Part shown: piece by piece, positions 57,758 through 64,000 of the stretch
Position numbering within the stretch: position 1 is the stretch's first letter
Layout: every line of letters begins with the position of its first letter
DNA from: Paracoccus caeni
Lineage (GTDB): Bacteria > Pseudomonadota > Alphaproteobacteria > Rhodobacterales > Rhodobacteraceae
DNA length: 64,000 nt
Assembly: GCF_016629665.1 (NCBI RefSeq)
Contig: NZ_JAEPRQ010000001.1
Location: 310,001-374,000 of the forward strand
Direction of reading: 5' to 3'
Translations under genes and position numbers: made by a program
The notes under the pieces: generated by a model
The model's database searches: none
Told to the model about the DNA's origin: nothing
What the model saw: the letters and a program-made list of their open reading frames with translations, nothing else

Positions 57758-58426
57758 ATGAAAGCCGCCGTCATTACCTTTCCCGGATCGAATTGTGACC
57801 GTGATCTTGCCGTAGCCTTCGAACAGGCGGGCGCCGAGGTCACGCGGGTCTGGCACAAGGATGATGCGCTTCCCGAGGGCGTTGATGTCGTCGGCGTGCC
57901 GGGTGGCTTTTCTTACGGCGATTATCTGCGTTGCGGTGCCATCGCGGCGCAATCGCCGATCGCCGGGGCGTTGAAGCGGCATGCGGCCAAGGGCGGCTTC
58001 GTGCTGGGCGTCTGTAACGGCTTTCAGGTGCTGACCGAGCTGGGCCTGCTGCCCGGCGCGCTGATGCGCAATACCGGGCTGACCTTCATCTGCCGCCCGG
58101 TGGTGATGGATGTCGTGACGACGGACAGCGCCTTCACGGCTGATTATGAGAAGGGTCAGCAGATCACCCTGCCGGTCGCCCATCACGACGGCAACTACCA
58201 GATCACCACCGAGGATCTGGCCGAGTTGCGCGATAATGACCGGATCGCCTTCACCTATGCGCCGGCGATCAACGGCTCGGTCGCGGATATTGCGGGCGTT
58301 CTGTCGCACAACCGGCGCGTGCTGGGCCTGATGCCGCATCCCGAGCGGGCGGTGGACCCGGCGCATGGCGGGGCCGATGGGGCGGCGCTGTTCCGCTCGT
58401 TGGTGAACGGGCTTGTTCACGCCTGA
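57758..58426 (+). CDS. purQ: Phosphoribosylformylglycinamidine synthase subunit PurQ
   Basis: PurQ is the glutaminase of the three-part FGAM synthase (PurL-PurQ-PurS) in purine synthesis. The 222-residue class I amidotransferase starts MKAAVITFPGSNCDRDL. It has GVPGGFSYGDYLRCGAIAA (about 44-62), the nucleophile Cys in LGVCNGFQVL (about 85-94) and the His-Glu pair in GLMPHPERAVD. ATG 57758 gives the conserved N-terminus; the longer frame reads non-coding sequence. Confidence 0.95.
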   Translation: MKAAVITFPGSNCDRDLAVAFEQAGAEVTRVWHKDDALPEGVDVVGVPGGFSYGDYLRCGAIAAQSPIAGALKRHAAKGGFVLGVCNGFQVLTELGLLPGALMRNTGLTFICRPVVMDVVTTDSAFTADYEKGQQITLPVAHHDGNYQITTEDLAELRDNDRIAFTYAPAINGSVADIAGVLSHNRRVLGLMPHPERAVDPAHGGADGAALFRSLVNGLVHA

Positions 58427-58489
58427 CTTGAGCCAAAGCGGTTCTGGGCTTAAGTTGCGTCAGTTTCGCAACAATGTCGGACCGACTTG

Positions 58490-60283
58490 GTGATCAGGGA
58501 TCAGGACAGGAAAAAAGCGACCGGGCAGGACGTGGGCAGGGGGGCACAATCGTTTTCTCCCTGGTGGCTGCGGCTGACGGTGGTGGCGATTTTCCTGACC
58601 GCGCTAGCGGCGACATGGACCACGAATGCATGGCTGACCGCGCGCTTTTCTGAAAACACCCGTGTCAGATCCGAATTGCGGCTGGCGCTTTACACCGGCA
58701 ACCTGCTGTCCGAATTGCAGCGGAATGCCGTGGTGCCGCTGTTGCTGGCGCGCGATCCGGCGCTGATCCGGTCGCTGGACAGCAATGATTTCTCGATCAC
58801 CTCGGCGCAGCTTATGGCGGCGCAGAGGGAAATCGGCGCCGCCTCGATCCGGCTTCTGGATGCGTCGGGGCGCACGGTGGCCTCGACCGACCGCTACCAA
58901 CTGGGCACGAACAGCGTCAATGCGCGCTATTTCGTCGATGCGCTGCGCTCGCGTGACACCGTTTTCAACGTGGCTAATCAAGGCTCTGCGCTTTACGAGT
59001 TCACCTATTCGCGGGCCGTCGTCTCGGACGGGCGAACCTTGGGGGTGATCGTCGTGGGGGTCGATCTGTCGCGGCTTGAGAAGTCGTGGGCGGGGATATC
59101 GGACGCGGTGGCGGTGACCGACAGCGAGGGCAATATCATTCTGGCGACCGAGCCGCGCTGGCGGGGGCGGACGTTGCCCGAGGCGCTGGAGGTGCGGTCT
59201 GCGCCCTCGGCGATCCAGCGGGCGTTTCAGGTCACGGCGGACTGGACCGCACCGCCTGCCGATGCCTATCTGCAAGGCCGCGCAGTGATGCAAAGCGAGG
59301 CGCGGGTGCCGTTTCGCGGCTGGCGGATGATCAGCTTCACCACCTACGCCTCGATCCGCGAGCGGGTGAATGCGGTTCTGGCGCTGGAGATCATGGGCTT
59401 TGCGATCCTGCTGGCCGGGACGTTCTATGCGTTGTCGCGGCGGGCGCGGCGGCAATCGGCGGCCTATATGCGCGAATCGGCTGACCTCAGGGCGCTGAAT
59501 ATGCGGCTGACCCGCGAGATCGCCGAGCGCGAGCGGGTGCAGAAGGAATTGCGGGTTGCCGAGCAGACGATGCAGCAATCCTCGAAGCTGGCGGCATTGG
59601 GCGAGATGTCGGCGGGCGTCAGCCATGAGTTGAATCAGCCGCTGGCCGCGATGAAGACCTATCTGGCGGGCGCAAGGCTGCTGTTGCAGCGTGGGCGCAG
59701 TGAAGAGGCGATGTCCAGTTTCCAGCGGATCGATGATCTGATCGAGCGGATGGGCGCCATTACCCGGCAGTTGAAATCCTATGCCCGCAAGGGTGGCGAG
59801 GCGGTGGAACCCGTTGATTTACGGGCCGCTGTCAGTTCCGCGCTGACAATGATGGAGCCACAGTTGCGCACGCGCAGTATCCGCGTGGTGCAGAACCGGC
59901 CTCGCGGCAAGGTGATGGTGCTGGCCGACCGCATCCGGCTGGAGCAAGTGATCATCAACCTGCTGCGCAATGCCGTGGACGCGGTGAAGGACAAACGCGA
60001 TGCGCGGATCGAGATCAGCGTGGAAACAGGCGCTCACGCCTATGTGTCCGTCCGCGATAACGGGCCGGGTGTCTCTGATCTGGAAAAACTGTTTGAACCC
60101 TTCTGGACAACGAAAAAGCCGGGCGAGGGAACCGGATTGGGTCTGGCGATTTCTTCCTCTATTGTTGCGGACTTCGGAGGTCGCCTGACCGCGCATAATG
60201 AAAACGAGGGCGGGGCCGTGTTCATGGTGGAACTTCCCCTGCATGATCCTGACCAACCAAATCGGGCGCTAGCCGCCGAATAG
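58490..60283 (+). CDS. dctB: C4-dicarboxylate sensor histidine kinase DctB
   Basis: This 597-residue membrane kinase senses external C4-dicarboxylates and phosphorylates DctD. A first membrane helix near 28-46 is followed by a periplasmic double-PAS (PDC) sensor region (about 55-295, with SIRLLDASGRTVASTDRY and AVTDSEGNIILATEPR). A second helix lies near 300-316, then a coiled linker. The phospho-acceptor His is in MSAGVSHELNQPLAAMKTYL (His near 379). The ATPase domain has N box NLLRNAVDAVKD, DNGPGV and GEGTGLGLAIS. The start is GTG 58490 or the TTG three bases before. The transporter genes dctPQM or dctA are not adjacent. Confidence 0.92.
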   Translation: MIRDQDRKKATGQDVGRGAQSFSPWWLRLTVVAIFLTALAATWTTNAWLTARFSENTRVRSELRLALYTGNLLSELQRNAVVPLLLARDPALIRSLDSNDFSITSAQLMAAQREIGAASIRLLDASGRTVASTDRYQLGTNSVNARYFVDALRSRDTVFNVANQGSALYEFTYSRAVVSDGRTLGVIVVGVDLSRLEKSWAGISDAVAVTDSEGNIILATEPRWRGRTLPEALEVRSAPSAIQRAFQVTADWTAPPADAYLQGRAVMQSEARVPFRGWRMISFTTYASIRERVNAVLALEIMGFAILLAGTFYALSRRARRQSAAYMRESADLRALNMRLTREIAERERVQKELRVAEQTMQQSSKLAALGEMSAGVSHELNQPLAAMKTYLAGARLLLQRGRSEEAMSSFQRIDDLIERMGAITRQLKSYARKGGEAVEPVDLRAAVSSALTMMEPQLRTRSIRVVQNRPRGKVMVLADRIRLEQVIINLLRNAVDAVKDKRDARIEISVETGAHAYVSVRDNGPGVSDLEKLFEPFWTTKKPGEGTGLGLAISSSIVADFGGRLTAHNENEGGAVFMVELPLHDPDQPNRALAAE

Positions 60284-60307
60284 ACTATTCGAGAGAGGAA
60301 CCGACGG

Positions 60308-61633
60308 ATGTCGCGCAAACTGAAGATCGCGATCGTAGACGATGAACCTGACATGCGTGAGTCCATCAGTCAGTGGCTGGTCCTGTCCGGCTTCGAGACA
60401 GAGACCTATGCCAGTGCCGAGGACGCGCTGAAGGTGATCGGCTCGGACTGGCCGGGGATCGTCGTGTCGGACATCCGCATGCCGGGGATGGATGGCATCG
60501 CATTTCTGAAACGGCTGATGGGGCTGGATTCGGGCCTGCCGGTCATCATGATCACCGGCCACGGCGATGTGCCGATGGCGGTCGAGGCGATGCGGATCGG
60601 CGCCATGGATTTCATGGAAAAGCCGTTCAATCCCGACAAGATGACCGCTTTGGCCAAGAAGGCCACGCAAACGCGCCGGATGACACTGGACAACCGCGCC
60701 CTGCGGCGTGACCTGTCGGAAGGTCAGCAGGTGATGTCGAAGCTGATCGGCACCAGCCCGGTCATGGACCGCCTGCGCGAGGATATTCTGGATCTGGGAC
60801 AGGCCGATGGTCACGTGTTGATCGACGGCGAGACCGGCACCGGCAAGACGCTGGTGGCGCATGCGCTACATGCGGTCGGGCCGCGCGCCTCGAAGAAGTT
60901 CATCCCGGTATCCTGCGCGGCCTATAGCGACGAAGCCTTGACCGCGCGCCTCTTCGGTCCGCTGGAAGATGGTTTGCCTGCCGTTGAGGAAGCCCGTGGC
61001 GGCACGCTGTCGCTTGAGGATATCGAGGCCCTGTCAGAGCCGCTTCAGGCTCGTCTGCTGGCCTTTATCAGCGAACAGGGCACCCCGGCGGAAACCCGGA
61101 TCATCGCAATCTCCAATGCGCGCGGCGAGGGCCGCAAGGCCGAGGATTCGCTGCGCCCCGATCTGTTCTACCGGCTGTCGGCGCTGAAAATCACCCTGCC
61201 GCCGCTGCGCGCGCGGGGCGAGGATATTCTGGCGCTGTTCACCCGCATGGCCGAACAGTTCAGCGAGGAATATGGCTGCGAGCCGCCGCAAGTGTCGGCA
61301 CAAGAGGCGGCGCAACTGTTGCAGGCGCCGTGGCCGGGCAATATCCGTCAGCTTATCAATGTGGCCGAACGTGCGGTGCTGCAGAACCGTCGCGGCTCGG
61401 GCAGCATCGCCTCGCTTCTGATGGCGGATGGCGATGACAACCAGCAGGCCACCACGACCGAGGGCAAGCCGCTGAAGGAATATGTCGAGAGCTTCGAAAA
61501 GATGCTGATCGACAACACGATGCGCCGTCACAAGGGCAGCATTGCCAGCGTCATGGACGAATTGTGCCTGCCGCGCCGGACGCTGAACGAGAAGATGGCG
61601 AAATACGGATTGCAGCGCGGCGATTACCTGTAA
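60308..61633 (+). CDS. dctD: NtrC-family response regulator DctD lacking the GAFTGA loop
   Basis: This 441-residue regulator has a receiver domain (1-120; phospho-Asp D55 in VVSDIRMPGMDG, Lys 105). Its AAA+ domain follows, with Walker A GETGTGKT (174-181), a modified Walker B GGTLSLEDIEAL and the arginine stretch RPDLFYRLSAL. A Fis-type helix-turn-helix lies at the C-terminus (HKGSIASVMDELCLPRRTLNEKM). The GAFTGA loop that contacts sigma-54, expected near residue 217-222, is replaced by FGPLEDGL. It therefore probably does not activate sigma-54 promoters in the usual way. Rhodobacter capsulatus NtrC shows the same loss and works with the housekeeping sigma. Confidence 0.9.
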   Translation: MSRKLKIAIVDDEPDMRESISQWLVLSGFETETYASAEDALKVIGSDWPGIVVSDIRMPGMDGIAFLKRLMGLDSGLPVIMITGHGDVPMAVEAMRIGAMDFMEKPFNPDKMTALAKKATQTRRMTLDNRALRRDLSEGQQVMSKLIGTSPVMDRLREDILDLGQADGHVLIDGETGTGKTLVAHALHAVGPRASKKFIPVSCAAYSDEALTARLFGPLEDGLPAVEEARGGTLSLEDIEALSEPLQARLLAFISEQGTPAETRIIAISNARGEGRKAEDSLRPDLFYRLSALKITLPPLRARGEDILALFTRMAEQFSEEYGCEPPQVSAQEAAQLLQAPWPGNIRQLINVAERAVLQNRRGSGSIASLLMADGDDNQQATTTEGKPLKEYVESFEKMLIDNTMRRHKGSIASVMDELCLPRRTLNEKMAKYGLQRGDYL

Positions 61634-61645
61634 TCAAAACGCAGC

Positions 61646-61669
61646 AAGGGGGCGGATATCCGCCCCCTT
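61646..61669 (+). terminator. Terminator-like palindrome after dctD
   Basis: A perfect 24-base palindrome (12-bp arms, AAGGGGGCGGAT at the left) starts 13 bases after the dctD stop. There is no T-run beyond TTGG, so termination could be weak or bidirectional. Confidence 0.7.
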
Positions 61670-61765
61670 GGCTCCGGGTCCAGGCATCACTCACAACAAC
61701 ACAAAACACTATCCGCACCGGGGGCGGAAAACGCGCCTCGACCATGCCTAGCGGCAGGGCAACTG

Positions 61766-62056
61766 TTAAAAGACCGCCAGTTTCGGCACCGTCGCCAGTT
61801 CTGGCGATGATGCTGATATGACGGCGGAACGAATAAACTCCGTACCACTCGGCAGACCGGGCGCATGATGCGCGCAGTCCGTTTGCAAATGCCCTCTCGC
61901 CAAAAACGCGGAGCGCATTCGAGCCACGGACCAGTCAGACACCACACCGTCATCCCATCTGCGGCTCATCAGGGCATTCCGGAGATCCTGCGATCCCGGT
62001 TTCCCCGATTGCAGGAAAAACTTACCCAGACTGTCGGTTTTTTCATAGCTGTCCAT
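61766..62056 (-). CDS. Possible small ORF in the dctD-metZ gap (doubtful)
   Basis: A 96-codon frame with a normal-looking N-terminal half (MDSYEKTDSLGKFFLQSG, then LRNALMSRRWDDG) sits in the less GC-rich gap. I see no good ribosome-binding site and recognise no family. The second half is poor in normal composition. It may be a chance frame. I list it because it is the only gene-like signal in about 520 bases. Confidence 0.2.
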   Translation of the reverse strand: MDSYEKTDSLGKFFLQSGKPGSQDLRNALMSRRWDDGVVSDWSVARMRSAFLARGHLQTDCAHHAPGLPSGTEFIRSAVISASSPELATVPKLAVF

Positions 62057-62100
62057 TTGGTTAATGAACTGAAAGTAAGTATGGATGTTTTCCGCAGTGT

Positions 62101-62171
62101 GGCGCCGGGCCGGAAGTCTGCCGGTTCCGCTTGCACGCGGCGGCGCCGGGCGCTAACCCCGGTCTGTTAGC
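62101..62171 (+). ncRNA. Candidate structured leader RNA of metZ (three-way junction plus hairpin)
   Basis: Helix A pairs GGCGCC 62101-62106 with 62142-62147. Helix B pairs CCGG 62110-62113 with 62121-62124, extended by two G-T pairs. Helix C pairs CCGC 62127-62130 with GCGG 62137-62140. The three meet with only one or two unpaired bases. A separate hairpin GCTAAC-N8-GTTAGC (62152-62171) follows, ending 16 bases before the ATG. CCGCTTGCA and GCTAA recall the SAM-II class, but the pseudoknot geometry does not fit. It may be a new or diverged methionine-gene leader. Confidence 0.45.
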
Positions 62172-62187
62172 ACAAGGCATATCCAAG

Positions 62188-63378
62188 ATGACAGATCAAG
62201 CCTCGAACGGCGGGTATGGTCCCCGCACGCAAGCAGTTCATCACGGCACCCGTCGCAGCCAATATGGCGAGATGGCGGAAGCGATTTTCCTGACCCAGGG
62301 CTTTGTCTATGACAGCGCCGAACAGGCCGAAAAGCGCTTTCAGGGCACTGGCCCGGATGAATTCATCTACGCCCGCTACGGCAACCCGACCACCCGAATG
62401 TTCGAGGATCGGATCGCCGCTTTGGAAGGGACCGAGGATGCGTTTGCGACCGCCAGCGGCATGGCTGCGGTGAACGGGGCGCTGTTCTCGATGTGCCGGA
62501 CGGGGGATCATGTGGTCGCTGCGAAGGCGCTGTTCGGGTCTTGCCTCTATGTGCTGGACCTGCTGGTCCGCTATGGGGTCGAGGTCAGCTATGTCGATGG
62601 CACCGATCTGGATCAGTGGCAGGCTGCGATCCGGCCCGGCACCAAGGCGGTGTTCTTCGAATCGGTGTCGAATCCGGGGCTGGAGATCGTGGACATCAAG
62701 GCCGTTGCCGATATCGCCCATGCGGCGGGGGCGCTGGTCGTGGTGGACAATGTCTTTGCCACGCCGGTCTTTTCGAAAGCGGTCGAGCAGGGGGCCGATG
62801 TGGTCGTCTATTCGGCGACCAAGCATATCGATGGCGGCGGGCGCGCGCTGGCCGGGGTGATCTGCGGCACGCGGCAATTCGTTCGCGAGGTGGCCGAGCC
62901 CTATCTGAAACATACCGGCGGCGCGATCAGCCCGTTCCATAGCTGGATCATGCTGAACGGCCTGACCACGATGGATCTGCGGGTCCGGGCACAGGCCGAC
63001 AGCGCGCTGGCGATTGCCAAGGCGTTGCAGGGCCATCCCGCGCTAAGCCGGGTGATCTATCCGGGGCTTGCCGATCATTCGCAGCATGATCTGGCGATGC
63101 GGCAGATGGGTTCGGGCGGCACGATGATCGCGATCGAGGTCAAGGGTGGCAAAGAAGCCGCCTTCGCGGCGCTGGACCGGCTGAACATCGTCAAGATTTC
63201 CAACAATCTGGGCGATGCGAAATCCATCGTCACCCACCCGGCGACGACCACCCACCAGCGGCTGTCCGACGAGATCAAGGCAGAGCTGGGCATCACGCCG
63301 GGCCTGCTGCGGGTCTCGATCGGGCTTGAGGATACTGCCGACCTGATCGCCGACCTGAACGGCGCGCTTGGGGCGTGA
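62188..63378 (+). CDS. metZ: O-succinylhomoserine sulfhydrylase MetZ
   Basis: MetZ makes homocysteine directly from O-succinylhomoserine and sulfide. The 396-residue PLP enzyme of the Cys/Met metabolism family has TRRSQYGEMAEAIFLTQGFVY (about 22-42) and YARYGNPTTRMFEDRIAALEG (about 60-80), with PLP phosphate contacts. The PLP lysine is in VVYSATKHIDGGGRAL (about 205-220) and THPATTTHQRLS is near the end. The THPATTTHQ pattern and overall length match the MetZ subgroup rather than MetB. ATG 62188 is chosen; the longer frame starts inside the structured leader. Confidence 0.92.
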   Translation: MTDQASNGGYGPRTQAVHHGTRRSQYGEMAEAIFLTQGFVYDSAEQAEKRFQGTGPDEFIYARYGNPTTRMFEDRIAALEGTEDAFATASGMAAVNGALFSMCRTGDHVVAAKALFGSCLYVLDLLVRYGVEVSYVDGTDLDQWQAAIRPGTKAVFFESVSNPGLEIVDIKAVADIAHAAGALVVVDNVFATPVFSKAVEQGADVVVYSATKHIDGGGRALAGVICGTRQFVREVAEPYLKHTGGAISPFHSWIMLNGLTTMDLRVRAQADSALAIAKALQGHPALSRVIYPGLADHSQHDLAMRQMGSGGTMIAIEVKGGKEAAFAALDRLNIVKISNNLGDAKSIVTHPATTTHQRLSDEIKAELGITPGLLRVSIGLEDTADLIADLNGALGA

Positions 63379-63399
63379 TCGCCGCTTAAAACCCCTCAT

Positions 63400-63427
63400 G
63401 CGCCGGTTTTCGCTACGGGACCGGCGC
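63400..63427 (+). terminator. Hairpin after metZ
   Basis: An 8-bp perfect stem, GCGCCGGT (63400-63407) with ACCGGCGC (63420-63427), starts 21 bases after the metZ stop. It has a 12-base loop and no T-run. A second small dyad, ATGCCC-N8-GGGCAT (63451-63470), follows before folE2. Confidence 0.55.
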
Positions 63428-63502
63428 AAGACACTTTAGAAATGCGACCCATGCCCCCATATTCGGGCATAAGTGCCATTTGGCTGTCCAGAGGTAAGCT
63501 CT

Positions 63503-64000
63503 ATGACCGAAGCCCGTCCGATCGTGCCCGCCTATCCCGCGCTGATCCGTGAATATGATGCGAAGTTCCGGGTGAGCGACACCTATAAGGCAGGGCTGCC
63601 CGATCTTCAGAACGGCCCCGCCAGCCTGATCGTCGGTGCGCGCGCACCGATCCAGCATGTCGGCATTTCGAATTTCCGGCTGCCGATCCGCTATCAGACC
63701 CGTGACGGTGGAGAGATCGCGCTGGAAACCAGCGTAACCGGCACCGTCAGCCTTGAGGCCGACCGCAAGGGCATCAATATGAGCCGGATCATGCGGTCCT
63801 TCTATGGCCATTCCGAGCATCTGTTCAGCCTGAAGGTGCTGGAGGCCGCGCTGGACGATTACAAATCCGATCTGGATGCCTTCGATGCGCGGATTCAGAT
63901 GCGGTTTTCCTATCCAATCCGGGTCGACTCGCTGCGGTCGGGTCTGTCCGGCTGGCAATATTACGACATCGCGCAGGAAGTGCTGGAACATCAGGGTCAG
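63503..64000 (+). CDS. folE2: GTP cyclohydrolase FolE2 (type IB), N-terminal part (runs off the right edge)
   Basis: The first 166 codons of a GTP cyclohydrolase I of the FolE2 family, which makes dihydroneopterin triphosphate, the first step to folate. The FolE2 pattern is clear: LPDLQNGPASLIVGARAPI, then HVGISNFRLPI near 52-62, SVTGTVSLEADRKGINMSRIMRSF near 77-100 and RFSYPIRVDSLRSG near 134-147. The start has GAGG 8-9 bases upstream. FolE2 works with several metals and in some bacteria replaces the zinc enzyme under zinc limitation. No Zur-type site was evident upstream. The C-terminus is outside the window. Confidence 0.92.
   Translation, partial: MTEARPIVPAYPALIREYDAKFRVSDTYKAGLPDLQNGPASLIVGARAPIQHVGISNFRLPIRYQTRDGGEIALETSVTGTVSLEADRKGINMSRIMRSFYGHSEHLFSLKVLEAALDDYKSDLDAFDARIQMRFSYPIRVDSLRSGLSGWQYYDIAQEVLEHQGQ

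Noticed and set aside
62101-62171. Canonical SAM-II riboswitch before metZ
   Set aside because: CCGCTTGCA and GCTAA are present, but the first stem, the fixed-length loop and the pseudoknot pairing of SAM-II cannot be drawn, so I list it only as a structured leader.
63428-63502. Zur box before folE2
   Set aside because: ATGCCC-N8-GGGCAT is a dyad but does not resemble the AT-rich Zur consensus; more likely part of a terminator.

Overview
The window is high-GC chromosomal DNA of an alphaproteobacterium. The best fit is the Rhodobacteraceae, and Paracoccus or a close relative is likely. Pointers are the folK-rpoZ-rsh-DUF2062 block, the mreBCD-mrdA-rodA operon, an IscR-like regulator with a single cysteine, the pobA plus pcaQ/DCHG/B catabolic island with a DUF849 enzyme inserted, an frcRBCAK sugar operon, and family-typical intergenic palindromes. 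The genus is inferred from gene content; no 16S gene is present. I found no prophage, transposase, tRNA, rRNA or CRISPR array.

Layout: 1-2268 holds urea transporter genes urtA and a partial urtB, reading left. 2743-9280 is the cell-elongation operon mreB-mreC-mreD-mrdA-rodA with a hydroxyacid dehydrogenase attached by a 4-base overlap. 9313-13193 is the stringent-response block (DUF2062, rsh, rpoZ, folK). 13305-18059 holds a NYN-domain protein, a degraded stretch, pyrG, secG and cobQ. 18187-22781 holds an orphan Tat-exported protein, a VOC protein, an esterase/glycosylase/GntR cluster and a HAD nucleotidase. 23032-28721 holds a UbiH-type monooxygenase, a guanidine-II riboswitch with sugE, ilvD, a secreted hypothetical protein and a truncated HWE kinase-receiver protein.

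28821-32984 is a CUT1 sugar ABC transporter. 33015-37835 is an frc-type (fructose/ribose class) ABC operon with its kinase and divergent ROK regulator, followed by a GST. 38986-43587 is a five-gene branched-chain-amino-acid-class ABC transporter. It directly abuts an aromatic catabolic island (43652-52307): pobA and an AraC regulator, pcaQ, pcaD-pcaC-pcaH-pcaG, a DUF849 beta-keto acid cleavage enzyme, pcaB and an IclR regulator. Together these would import an aromatic acid, convert 4-hydroxybenzoate to protocatechuate, open the ring and run it to beta-ketoadipate. The DUF849 enzyme could then replace PcaIJ and PcaF.

52388-55870 holds a sulfotransferase-like protein, the IscR-like regulator and a three-gene overlapping unit that ends in an unusual tandem HD phosphohydrolase. 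56184-64000 holds icd, purQ, a dctBD two-component pair whose regulator lacks the GAFTGA loop, metZ behind a structured leader, and a partial folE2.

The main non-textbook signals are a roughly 160-base two-copy intergenic repeat (22791-22958 and 55880-56038) with conserved dyads, a compact three-way-junction RNA candidate before metZ, the fused tandem HD protein, the DUF849 shortcut in the pca operon, and the GAFTGA-less DctD.
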